The notes: generated by a model from the letters alone, not told the origin. Counted from the stretch's first letter, positions 1 to 6,293 are shown. The stretch is 8,038 nucleotides of DNA from an uncultured Comamonadaceae bacterium (GCA_937871735.1 CALMOI010000249.1:1-8038), one strand, 5' to 3'. Numbers and translations: made by a program.

Positions 1-63
1 TAGTTTTGGGTGTAGGAAAAAGATAAAAAGATAAAATTTACAAAAATTTAAGAGCAGTCCAGA

Positions 64-642
64 TCAAAACCCCAGACGCGCCCCTGCACCCAGCAATGTT
101 GCCACGCCCAACAGGGCAAAGATGCCAGCCGCAATGCTGTGTACCAGCTTCATCGGAATTTTGGCGGCCAGCTTGTCACCCACAAACACGGCGGGCACAT
201 CGGCAATCAACATACCCTGCGTGGTACCCGCCACCACCAAGATCGGATTGGGGTAGTGAGCGGCCATCGCGATGGTGGCAATCTGGGTTTTGTCGCCCAT
301 TTCCGCCAAGAAGAAAGTGACCAGCGTTGCGCCAAACACGCCCATGCGTGAGGCGATTTGGGTTTCGTCTTCTTCGATCTTGTCGGGGATTAACGTCCAA
401 GCCGCCATCGCCAAAAAGGAAGCGCCCAGCACCCAGCGCAGCACCTCGGGCGTGAGCAAAGAGGTGATCCACGCACCCAGCGCCCCAGCCAAGCCGTGGT
501 TGACCAAAGTCGCGGCCAAGATGCCAAAAATGATGGGAATGGGTTTCTTAAAGCGTGCAGCCAAGATAAAAGCCAGTAACTGCGTTTTGTCGCCGATTTC
601 GGCCAGAGCCACCACGCCGGTGGAGACGAGCAAGGATTCCAT
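64..642 (-). CDS. UPF0016/TMEM165-GDT1 family membrane protein, probable Mn2+ exporter
   Basis: A 192-residue inner-membrane protein of the family that includes MneA-type manganese exporters and eukaryotic GDT1/TMEM165. It has the two diagnostic E-x-G-D-K-T-Q repeats, EIGDKTQ at residues 15-21 and EMGDKTQ at 114-120, each inside a hydrophobic stretch. These acidic residues are thought to form the cation path in the family. An acidic linker (about 86-95, DKIEEDETQ) separates the two homologous halves, and the length is normal for a bacterial member. I take the ATG at 642 because residue 2 onward enters the first membrane helix; the longer frame to 771 would translate riboswitch sequence. No strong Shine-Dalgarno is visible (GGA lies about 12 nt upstream). 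The likely role is removing excess Mn2+ from the cytoplasm, supported by the manganese riboswitch in its leader. Family assignment is secure; the exact substrate is inferred. Confidence 0.93.
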   Translation of the reverse strand: MESLLVSTGVVALAEIGDKTQLLAFILAARFKKPIPIIFGILAATLVNHGLAGALGAWITSLLTPEVLRWVLGASFLAMAAWTLIPDKIEEDETQIASRMGVFGATLVTFFLAEMGDKTQIATIAMAAHYPNPILVVAGTTQGMLIADVPAVFVGDKLAAKIPMKLVHSIAAGIFALLGVATLLGAGARLGF

Positions 643-715
643 GAGGAGTATTTCCAAGGCCGGTTCAAGACGAATGACCACCGCACCCTCCCCGGCCAAG
701 ACGGAAGGCGTGGTG
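640..715 (-). promoter_or_regulatory. Riboswitch expression platform, probably translational
   Basis: Between the aptamer and the ATG the RNA can form a stem from GACCACC-a-CGCC (718-707) and GGUG-c-GGUGGUC (687-676): seven pairs, one mismatch, then four pairs including a G-U. Its first three bases belong to P1 of the aptamer, so the two structures compete. No U-tract follows the stem, which argues against an intrinsic terminator. The bases just before the start codon, UACUCCUC (650-643), are complementary to the aptamer's GGGGAGUA. The first six paired bases also match a second GGGGAG copy at 693-688. This suggests that start-codon access is what is switched. This is pairing seen by eye, without energy calculation. 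Confidence 0.5.
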
Positions 716-821
716 GTCAAAGGTCTTGCCAAGCGCATGGGCTGCCTGCGCCATGAGTCGTGGGGACTCAAGTGTGTTGACGCGGGCCTCTTGGGGACAA
801 GAGCGGCTACTCCCCAGTGAC
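716..821 (-). ncRNA. yybP-ykoY manganese riboswitch aptamer
   Basis: The RNA, read on the minus strand, begins CACUGGGGAGUAGCC (5' consensus GGGGAGUAG), continues with GUCAACAC in the middle, and ends GGCAAGACCUUUGAC, matching the conserved 3' segment of this class (GCAAGACCUUU). P1 can form between GUCA-cu-GG (821-814) and CC-uu-UGAC (723-716), six Watson-Crick pairs around a small internal loop. Internal hairpins include CUCUUG/CAAGAG (near 788-803) and GAGUCCCCACGACUC (near 755-769). The class binds Mn2+ and usually turns on Mn efflux genes, which fits the UPF0016 gene immediately downstream. Its 5' end coincides with the predicted transcription start. The class assignment is strong; ligand response is from family knowledge. 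Confidence 0.9.
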
Positions 822-828
822 GGGGGCG

Positions 829-856
829 ATTCTACCGGACGAGGGAATACCCGAAG
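829..856 (-). promoter_or_regulatory. Candidate sigma70 promoter for the riboswitch-exporter transcript
   Basis: A TAGAAT -10 box (834-829, one mismatch to consensus) is placed so that transcription would start at about 821-822, exactly at the 5' strand of the riboswitch P1. A weak -35 (CTTCGG, 856-851) lies 16 bp upstream. The promoter falls in the short gap after the preceding operon, so the exporter has its own start, though read-through from the operon is possible because I see no terminator between them. Confidence 0.55.
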
Positions 857-863
857 CCGCAAC

Positions 864-1313
864 TCAAGCCCGCGCACGGCGCTTGAGCCAGCGCATCAGC
901 GCGCCGAGCACGGGCAGTTTTTCGTAAAGCTCCTCGGCGGCATCCCAGTAATCACGGTGCCAAGTGATGCGGCCTTGCGTGTCCCAACGCAGTTCGGTCG
1001 CGCCGTGAATGCACTGCGCCGCTTGCCCCGCAGCAAAGTGAAAATGGAAATCCCACGTCAGCAGCGCGCGCCCGGCGGCTGCGTGATCTTCCAGCGCACT
1101 CAGCACCACAAAGCGCGGCGCATGCAGCGTCTTGAACATGTGCGCGAACACAGCAGCAATCGCTTGCGGGCCTTGGACTTGATTGAACGGGTCTTTGAAG
1201 TGCGCCGCCGGTGCATAGAACTGGTCGATGCGCGCCAAATCAGCCGCACTGAGCTGCTCAAAAAAACTGACCAAGCGCGTCAACTCGGGGCTAGGGACGG
1301 TGGTTTCCAACAT
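864..1313 (-). CDS. SnoaL/NTF2-like protein, last gene of the lipid operon
   Basis: A 149-residue protein with the single cone-shaped NTF2/SnoaL-like fold as judged by pattern: an N-terminal helix with FFEQLSAADLARIDQFY (residues 17-33), the loop-strand HFKDPFNQVQG (38-48), then a string of beta-strands ending TWHRDYWDAAEEL (117-129). The tail is basic (RWLKRRARA). No signal peptide or membrane segment is seen. Proteins of this fold act as small enzymes (isomerases, dehydratases, cyclases) or as ligand-binding partners; no specific reaction can be read from this sequence. The ATG at 1313 follows the SDR stop by 10 nt, with AAGG of the ribosome site overlapping that stop codon (TGAAGG), so it is translated from the operon message. 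Similar small proteins occur in DUF1365/Cfa clusters, which suggests a helper role in the same lipid pathway. Confidence 0.85.
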   Translation of the reverse strand: MLETTVPSPELTRLVSFFEQLSAADLARIDQFYAPAAHFKDPFNQVQGPQAIAAVFAHMFKTLHAPRFVVLSALEDHAAAGRALLTWDFHFHFAAGQAAQCIHGATELRWDTQGRITWHRDYWDAAEELYEKLPVLGALMRWLKRRARA

Positions 1314-1323
1314 GCTTAAGCCT

Positions 1324-2145
1324 TCATAAGCCGGTGACGCGCCGCATCAGCGCGAAATACACCCGGTCAGGCAAACAGCGCAACAGCCGCAGCACGCCGG
1401 TGAACTTTTTGGGAAAGTCGATGGCCCGATCTCCCCGCGCCCAGCCCCACAAAATGGCCTGCGCAGCCTGCGCGGGCTGCATCAAAGAGGGCATGGCAAA
1501 GTCGTTTTGCGCGGTCAGCCCTGTGGCAACAAAACCGGGGTGAATCACGCTCACGCCCAAACCCTGCGGCTGTAAATCCAGATACAAGATGTCGGCCAAA
1601 TGAGTCAGTGCCGCTTTGGTGGGGCCGTAGGCCAAGGACTTGGGCAAGCCGCGCCAACCTGCCACGCTGCTGATCAAGCTGACATGCCCCTGCCCTTGCG
1701 CACGCAACACGGGCAGCACCGCGTCCAGCACCTGTAGCGCACCTTGGTAATTGACCGCGTGGTGCTGATGCAAGATGCGCAGGTGCTCACCGCCGCGCTC
1801 GCCCCAATCGGTGGCGCGCAGCGGGCTGTAAGTGCCCGCGCAATAAACCACCAAATCCAGCAAGGGCGCAGAGTGCAGCGCAGGCAGCGCAGCCTGAATC
1901 TGCGCCAGCGCTGCGTGCGCCGCACCGGGTTCAGTCACATCCAGCGGCACGGCCAAACTGCCGGGGTGGGCCACGACAAACTCACGCAGCAGATCAGCTT
2001 GGCGGGCCGAGACCACGACGCACGCTCCGCCCGCGTGCAACGCTTGGGCCAGCGCCAAGCCTATGCCACTCGAAGCGCCCACCAACCAGACGCGCCGCCC
2101 GCGCCAATCGGTCAGCGGGGGATTGAGCGGTTTCAGCCAGAGCAT
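1324..2145 (-). CDS. Short-chain dehydrogenase/reductase (SDR)
   Basis: A 273-residue classical-type SDR. The cofactor glycine motif is GASSGIG (residues 23-29), the NNAG-equivalent is YCAG (101-104), the catalytic serine lies in SLISSVAG (156-163, S159 or S160), and the active-site pair is Y173-x3-K177 in YGPTK. IHPGFVATG (201-209) is the usual post-active-site loop. Such enzymes reduce or oxidise a carbonyl/alcohol with NAD(P)(H); the substrate is unknown, but its position after the Cfa-like gene suggests an acyl-chain intermediate. The ribosome site GAGG (2157-2154) overlaps the upstream stop codon, and the ATG follows 10 nt after that stop, so translation is probably linked. Length is slightly above a minimal SDR because of the N-terminal lead (residues 1-17) and a C-terminal helix. 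Family assignment is firm. Confidence 0.93.
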   Translation of the reverse strand: MLWLKPLNPPLTDWRGRRVWLVGASSGIGLALAQALHAGGACVVVSARQADLLREFVVAHPGSLAVPLDVTEPGAAHAALAQIQAALPALHSAPLLDLVVYCAGTYSPLRATDWGERGGEHLRILHQHHAVNYQGALQVLDAVLPVLRAQGQGHVSLISSVAGWRGLPKSLAYGPTKAALTHLADILYLDLQPQGLGVSVIHPGFVATGLTAQNDFAMPSLMQPAQAAQAILWGWARGDRAIDFPKKFTGVLRLLRCLPDRVYFALMRRVTGL

Positions 2146-2155
2146 GGTGATGACC

Positions 2156-3400
2156 TCAGTCGCGCACCAGTGTGAACTGCATCACATCGGTGCAGCCGCT
2201 GTCGAAGGCGGCTTCGCAATAGGCCAAGTAGAACGTCCACAGCCGGACAAAACGCTGGTCAAACCCTTGGGCGCGCACTTGCGTCTCTTGCGCCACAAAG
2301 GCAGCACGCCAGCGGCGCAAGGTTTCGGCGTAGTCCGGGCCAAAGGCATGTTGTTCCACCACTCGCAATCCGGCTTGCTGGGCGTGGGCCACAAACTCGC
2401 TCGGGCTGGGCAACATGCCGCCGGGGAAGATGTACTGCTGAATGAAGTCGGTGGAGCGGCTGTAGCGCTCGAACAAATCGTCGCGAATGGTGATGCTCTG
2501 CACGCAGGCGCGCCCCCCGGGTTTGAGCTGGCGGTGCAGGGTTTGGAAGTAGCTGGGCCACCATTCACGGCCCACAGCCTCGAACATTTCGATGGAAATG
2601 ATGGCATCGTAAGGCTCGTCGTTCAGGTCGCGGTAGTCTTGCAAACGCAGATCAGCGCGCTTGGCCAACCCGGCCTGCGCCAAGCGCCGCTGGGCCCATC
2701 CAAGCTGTGCGGGAGACAGCGTCACGCCGACACAGTTCGCGCCCCAATCGCGGGTGGCGGTTTCAGCGACTGCGCCCCAGCCGCAGCCAATTTCCAGCAC
2801 CCGGTCGCCTTGCTGAATGGCGCAAGCGTCCAAAGCGCGCCACATTTTGGCGTTCTGTGCGCTGGGCAAATCGCGGTGGAAGTCGCCGTCAAACCAGGCG
2901 CTGGAGTAGTTCATGCTGGGGTCGAGCCAGAGCGCATAAAAAGCGTTGCCCAAGTCATAGTGAGCGTGGATGTTTTTGCGGCTGTTGGCGCGGGTGTTGC
3001 GGTTGAGCCAATGCTGCACCCGGTACGCCAGTTGCCCCCACCAGCGACCATAGACCAATTGCTCCAGCGTGTCGCGGTTCAGGGCCAGCAGCAGCAGCAA
3101 GCCGGGCAAATCAGGCGTGCTCCACTGCCCGTCCAAATAGCTCTCGGCCAAACCGATGTCACCCGAGCGCAGCACCCGCGCCAGCATGGCGCTGTCGTGA
3201 ATGCGCAAACTGGCTTCGGGGCCGTCGCCCCGGCCCAGGTGTTGGACTTGGCCATCAGGCAGTTCCAGATGCAGCGTACCGTGGCGCAAGTGCGCCAGCA
3301 GCTTCAGCACCCCGCGAGCGCTGAATGGAAGTGCCGCCGACGGCGACTCCACCCGGCGTGAAGCCGACTTGGGCACCAAAGAAGAAAGCGTGGAAGTCAT
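2156..3400 (-). CDS. Cyclopropane-fatty-acid-synthase-like SAM methyltransferase
   Basis: A 414-residue SAM-dependent methyltransferase of the Cfa family (COG2230), acting on unsaturated acyl chains of phospholipids. The N-terminal domain (about 30-130) precedes the catalytic domain, which starts at KNIHAHYDLGN (142-152). The SAM site is VLEIGCGWG (201-209), followed by GVTLSPAQ (225-232) and LQDYRDL (253-259). Compared with E. coli Cfa from memory, E239 and Y317 are kept (E274 in EMFEAVG, Y323 in QYIFPGG). C139 is replaced by Ser (S167 in MNYSSAW) and H266 by Gln (Q301 in CVQSITI), both bicarbonate-site positions. The ATG at 3400 is chosen because upstream codons would run into the DUF1365 gene, whose stop lies 23 nt away; no clear ribosome site is seen. 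It may make methyl-branched or other methylated chains rather than cyclopropanes. Confidence 0.93.
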   Translation of the reverse strand: MTSTLSSLVPKSASRRVESPSAALPFSARGVLKLLAHLRHGTLHLELPDGQVQHLGRGDGPEASLRIHDSAMLARVLRSGDIGLAESYLDGQWSTPDLPGLLLLLALNRDTLEQLVYGRWWGQLAYRVQHWLNRNTRANSRKNIHAHYDLGNAFYALWLDPSMNYSSAWFDGDFHRDLPSAQNAKMWRALDACAIQQGDRVLEIGCGWGAVAETATRDWGANCVGVTLSPAQLGWAQRRLAQAGLAKRADLRLQDYRDLNDEPYDAIISIEMFEAVGREWWPSYFQTLHRQLKPGGRACVQSITIRDDLFERYSRSTDFIQQYIFPGGMLPSPSEFVAHAQQAGLRVVEQHAFGPDYAETLRRWRAAFVAQETQVRAQGFDQRFVRLWTFYLAYCEAAFDSGCTDVMQFTLVRD

Positions 3401-3423
3401 GCAAAAACCCGCAAAAAGGTGAA

Positions 3424-4200
3424 TCAAATAGGCCGCGCAAACCAAGGCGTGCGCTTGAGCCACAACCGCAGCGCCTGCCAGTGGATGCGCGCCATCACGC
3501 CCCAGGTCATCAGCGGATAGCGCCAGAGCACACGCCGCGCCAGCGCCGCCGTGAGGGGGCTGAGTTGGCCGCTGATGCTGGTGATCAGCAGCGGGGAGTC
3601 GCCGGGCTGGTCGGCGCGGCTGTCGTCGTGGTAGTCGATGCGGGCCACCATGCGCGGGCGCTCGCCGCCGGTCAGGCCAAAGCAAAAACGGTAATGCCCC
3701 GCGACTTGGCAAAAAGGCGACACGTGCAGCGCTTTGTCAGCGCGCAAGGTTTGGCCCCAGGTGGCGGGCTCCAGCAGGTAGCTGTGGCGCTGGCCGAAGG
3801 TGCTGTGAACCTCGGCCAACACGGCACGCAAGCGGCCATCAGCACGCAGGCAAAACCAAAAGCTCACCGGCTTGAAGGCGTAGCCCAGCACGCGAGGAAA
3901 GGTGTGGAGCCAGATTTCGCCATCGGCATCGGTGATGTGGTGGGCGGCCAGTTGCGCTTCCAGCCACGCCAGCGCATCCGGGCCGCCTTCGCCGTGATCT
4001 GCGTCGTAAAAACTCAGGGCCGCCCAGCGGTTACGCGCCAGTTCGCCGGGGCCATGCGCACGCAGTTGGCGCATCGGCAACCAGACAAAGTAGGTGCCAT
4101 AAGCGAACTGGTGCGCGTGTGGGCGCTGGCGCAGGTGCCGCACGCTGCCCTGCCCCAGCAAAGGCACGCCAGGCAGCGCCAGCGCAACCGGCTCATTCAT
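3424..4200 (-). CDS. DUF1365 family protein
   Basis: A 258-residue member of DUF1365 (COG3496), a family of unknown biochemical activity. Hallmark segments are VRHLRQRPHAHQFAYGTYFVW (20-40), FPRVLGYAFKPVSFWFC (101-117), EVHSTFGQRHSYLL (130-143) and KALHVSPF (156-163). No signal peptide or convincing membrane helix is visible. The start is set at the ATG at 4200 because it overlaps the upstream stop as ATGA, typical of translational coupling; the frame extends 13 codons further but lacks family similarity. DUF1365 genes are repeatedly found between a COG2907 FAD protein and a Cfa-like methyltransferase, exactly the order here, so it very probably works with those two in lipid modification. No reaction is claimed. 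Confidence 0.93.
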   Translation of the reverse strand: MNEPVALALPGVPLLGQGSVRHLRQRPHAHQFAYGTYFVWLPMRQLRAHGPGELARNRWAALSFYDADHGEGGPDALAWLEAQLAAHHITDADGEIWLHTFPRVLGYAFKPVSFWFCLRADGRLRAVLAEVHSTFGQRHSYLLEPATWGQTLRADKALHVSPFCQVAGHYRFCFGLTGGERPRMVARIDYHDDSRADQPGDSPLLITSISGQLSPLTAALARRVLWRYPLMTWGVMARIHWQALRLWLKRTPWFARPI

Positions 4201-5558
4201 AGCGTGGCTGTGGCATGGTGGCTGTGGGTGATGTCCCAATCCGCCATCAACTGATCAGCCGCCTTCCAGCCTGAAGACAAGCCATCTTCATGGAAGCCGT
4301 AGCCCGTCCACGCGCCGCAGTAGTAGCTGCGGTAGCGACCTTGCAACTCGGCCAATTGGCTTTGGGCGGCCAAAGCGGGGCCGTCAAACACCGGGTGTGC
4401 GTAGTCGAATTGGCCCAAGATGCACTCGGACCGAATCGGCTGCTGCGGGTTCAGCGTGACCAACACCGGCTGGGCAAAGGGCAGCGGCTGCAAGCGGTTG
4501 ATCCAGTAATGCAGGCAAACGCGGGGTTCGCTGTGGCCCGGCTGCAAGGCGTGCTGGTAGTTCCAAGCCGCCCACGCCAAACGGTTGTGGGGCATGACGG
4601 AGGTATCGGTGTGCAGCACAGCCCGGTTGGATTGGGTGCGCATGGCACCCAGCAGCGCGCGCTCTTGCGGACTGGGCGGGTCAAGCAAGGCCAGCGCCTG
4701 CGGGCTGTGGCAGGCAAAAATCACCGCGTCGAATGCCTCCCAGCCTTGATCCGTCATCACCGACACGCCTCGGCCATGACGCTGCACGCGCCGCACCGGA
4801 CTGCGCAGGCGGGCGTCCGGCAAGTCGGCGAGCACCCGCTGCACGTACTGGCGCGAGCCACCCGCCACCGTGTACCACTGCGGGCGGTTTTGAACTTGCA
4901 GCAGCCCGTGGTTATGGCAAAAGCGCACCAAGGTATGCATCGGAAAACGCAGCATCTGCTCGGTCGGGCAGCTCCAGATGCAACCCAACATGGGCAGCAG
5001 GTAGTCGTCGCGCAAACCCACGCCGAAGCGGTGGCGTTCCAAAAAATCGTGCAGCGTGATGTCCGCAGCGGGTGCTTCAGAGGCCACAGCCAAAGCCGTT
5101 GCCAAGCGGTTGAACCGCATGATGTCAGCCAACATGCCCCAAAAACGCGGACTGAGCAGGTTGCGGCGCTGGGCAAATACGGTGTTCAGCGTGCTGCCGT
5201 TCCACTCCAAAGTGCGGCCTGTGGCGCGGTTGACTTGCACGGAAAACGACATGTCCGAGCGCGCCAAGGGCACGTCCAACTGGTGCATCCAGTACTGCAT
5301 CAGCGGATAAGTGCGCTCGTTGAGCACCAAAAACCCAGTGTCCACGCCGTGCGTCACCGGCTGGCCTTGCGCATTGGGCAAGGTGACATCGACCGTGTGG
5401 GCGTGCCCGCCAAAGTAGTCATTGGCTTCGTAGAGCGTGACCTGCGCCACATTGCGCAGCCGCCACGCCGCCGCCAAACCCGAAACACCGCCGCCGATCA
5501 CCGCCACGCGCCGCTGCGGCGATGCGCCCGGCAGATTCTCATAGCCCTCGTTTTTCAT
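4197..5558 (-). CDS. FAD-dependent amine-oxidase-like oxidoreductase (COG2907 type)
   Basis: A 453-residue flavoprotein. The N-terminal dinucleotide-binding fold is RVAVIGGGVSGLAAAW (17-32, GxGxxG at 22-27), with the ribose-binding acid E44 and the GGHAHTV segment (50-56) typical of the amine-oxidase/phytoene-desaturase superfamily. VDTGFLVLN (72-80) follows, and the C-terminal flavin-closing segment is GAWTGYGFHEDGLSSGWKAA (415-434). No signal peptide is seen, so it is cytoplasmic or membrane-peripheral. It starts with a 4-nt ATGA overlap with the peroxidase stop and ends with another at the DUF1365 start. Beside a Cfa-like methyltransferase, a plausible role is dehydrogenation or reduction of a methylated acyl chain, as proposed for similar FAD partners in Rhodobacter furan-fatty-acid synthesis and actinobacterial tuberculostearate synthesis. 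That assignment is inference. Confidence 0.9.
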   Translation of the reverse strand: MKNEGYENLPGASPQRRVAVIGGGVSGLAAAWRLRNVAQVTLYEANDYFGGHAHTVDVTLPNAQGQPVTHGVDTGFLVLNERTYPLMQYWMHQLDVPLARSDMSFSVQVNRATGRTLEWNGSTLNTVFAQRRNLLSPRFWGMLADIMRFNRLATALAVASEAPAADITLHDFLERHRFGVGLRDDYLLPMLGCIWSCPTEQMLRFPMHTLVRFCHNHGLLQVQNRPQWYTVAGGSRQYVQRVLADLPDARLRSPVRRVQRHGRGVSVMTDQGWEAFDAVIFACHSPQALALLDPPSPQERALLGAMRTQSNRAVLHTDTSVMPHNRLAWAAWNYQHALQPGHSEPRVCLHYWINRLQPLPFAQPVLVTLNPQQPIRSECILGQFDYAHPVFDGPALAAQSQLAELQGRYRSYYCGAWTGYGFHEDGLSSGWKAADQLMADWDITHSHHATATL

Positions 5559-6187
5559 GGTGCTTTCTTGTCCAATTCGGCTTGCACGGCTTTGATCAAG
5601 CGGGAGTTGTCCGGGCCGGTCAGGCTGTTGAAGTAGTCCACCGCACGGCCATCACGGCCAATCAGGTACTTGTGGAAGTTCCACATCGGCTTGGAGCCGG
5701 TGATGCGGGCCAAGTCCTGAAACAAAGGATTGGCCGCTGCACCGCTGACGCTGCTTTTGGCAAACATCGGGAACTTCACGTCAAAGGTATTGCTGCAAAA
5801 GGCGGCAATTTGGGCGTTGCTGCCGGGCTCTTGCTCCCCAAAATCGTTGCTGGGGAAACCCAACACCACCAAGCCGCGACTTTGGTACTGGCGGTAAAGC
5901 TGCTCCAGCCCTTCGTACTGACTGGTGAAGCCGCAGTAGCTGGCGGTGTTCACCACCAGCAGCACTTGGCCCCGGTACTGACACAGCGACTGCGGCTTTT
6001 CGTCTTGCAAGCGCAAAAACGTGCGTTGCAGCAGCGCGGGGCAACTCGAACTCGGCGCGGGTGACGGTGAAGGCACCGGGCTGGCAGCCAGCGCAGAACT
6101 GCTCCACCCCAGCACACAACAAAGCACGCCCACACCCCAACAGCGAAGCCGAACTAAACCCTGAAGAGCGAGATGTTGATGTTGCAT
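5555..6187 (-). CDS. Exported glutathione peroxidase family protein
   Basis: A 210-residue thiol peroxidase of the glutathione peroxidase family. The first 35 residues form a Sec-type signal (basic LVRLRCW, hydrophobic GVGVLCCVLGW, then SSSALAA before SP), followed by a Pro/Ser-rich spacer (36-50), so the enzyme should act outside the cytoplasm. The peroxidatic Cys is C85 in NTASYCGFT. Other family residues are N114 and Q119 in FPSNDFGEQ, and W169-N170 in KPMWNF. The second common Cys (FPCN) is Ser here (S113), but C131 in AAFCSNTFDVKFP sits where thioredoxin-dependent members have the resolving Cys, so a 2-Cys, thioredoxin-like reductant is more likely than glutathione. It reduces hydroperoxides, plausibly lipid ones given the lipid genes that follow. 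It is first in the operon; no ribosome site is evident before the ATG. Confidence 0.92.
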   Translation of the reverse strand: MQHQHLALQGLVRLRCWGVGVLCCVLGWSSSALAASPVPSPSPAPSSSCPALLQRTFLRLQDEKPQSLCQYRGQVLLVVNTASYCGFTSQYEGLEQLYRQYQSRGLVVLGFPSNDFGEQEPGSNAQIAAFCSNTFDVKFPMFAKSSVSGAAANPLFQDLARITGSKPMWNFHKYLIGRDGRAVDYFNSLTGPDNSRLIKAVQAELDKKAP

Positions 6188-6203
6188 GGTAAGGTTGATT
6201 CAG

Positions 6204-6227
6204 TTTGTCTAGGACAAAGTGTGACAC
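6204..6227. promoter_or_regulatory. Candidate operator: two adjacent dyads in the divergent control region
   Basis: TTTGTC-TAG-GACAAA (6204-6218) is a perfect 6+3+6 inverted repeat, followed directly by GTGT-G-ACAC (6219-6227), a perfect 4+1+4 repeat. They begin 16 bp upstream of the peroxidase ATG and lie within the only space available for the promoters of both divergent units. The MerR-type regulator encoded next door is the obvious candidate to bind here. No matching consensus was recalled, so the binder is inferred. Confidence 0.5.
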
Positions 6228-6248
6228 CAAAGCCTCGGCACATATCCT
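6221..6248 (+). promoter_or_regulatory. Weak candidate promoter for the litR-like gene
   Basis: GTGACA (6221-6226) and TATCCT (6243-6248) are separated by 16 bp and would start transcription near 6255, at the edge of the long dyad that follows. The -35 half overlaps the GTGT-G-ACAC dyad, so a protein bound there would block it. Both boxes deviate from consensus and the call is tentative. Confidence 0.3.
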
Positions 6249-6254
6249 TACCTG

Positions 6255-6277
6255 CGCAAAACCATGCTGGTTTTGCG
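6255..6277. promoter_or_regulatory. Perfect 10-bp inverted repeat upstream of the litR-like gene
   Basis: The arms CGCAAAACCA (6255-6264) and TGGTTTTGCG (6268-6277) are perfectly complementary around a 3-bp centre, TGC. The repeat lies between the candidate promoter and the preferred start codon at 6294, and it contains the alternative ATG at 6264. It could be an autoregulatory operator or an RNA hairpin at the 5' end of the message. No U-tract follows, so it is not an intrinsic terminator. Confidence 0.55.
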
Positions 6278-6293
6278 ACTATCCCGCTTCGTT

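Noticed and set aside
1..63. Possible terminator or promoter in the AT-rich left edge (AAATTT-ACAA-AAATTT)
   Set aside because: The stem is all A-T and short, with no clear boxes, and the neighbouring gene to the left is out of view.
643..771. Longer in-frame start of the UPF0016 gene (43 extra residues)
   Set aside because: The extension is translated riboswitch and leader sequence, lacks family similarity, and the first membrane helix begins right after the ATG at 642.
272..820. 182-residue plus-strand frame opposite the UPF0016 gene and riboswitch
   Set aside because: No recognisable features; it is antisense to a conserved membrane protein and to a structured RNA.
665..877. 70-residue minus-strand frame across the leader
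   Set aside because: It coincides with the riboswitch, is rich in Arg/Pro/Ser without a fold pattern, and has no ribosome site.
2063..3361. 432-residue plus-strand frame opposite the Cfa-like gene
   Set aside because: It is a GC-bias shadow, Ala/Gln/Val rich and without domain motifs, while the opposite frame is a clear enzyme.
3401..3712. Extension of the Cfa-like frame by 104 residues into the DUF1365 gene
   Set aside because: The extra part is the out-of-frame shadow of DUF1365 codons; the Cfa family N-terminus is complete from the ATG at 3400.
4290..5636. 448-residue plus-strand frame opposite the FAD gene
   Set aside because: Same reason: low-complexity composition and no motifs, against a well-matched flavoprotein on the other strand.
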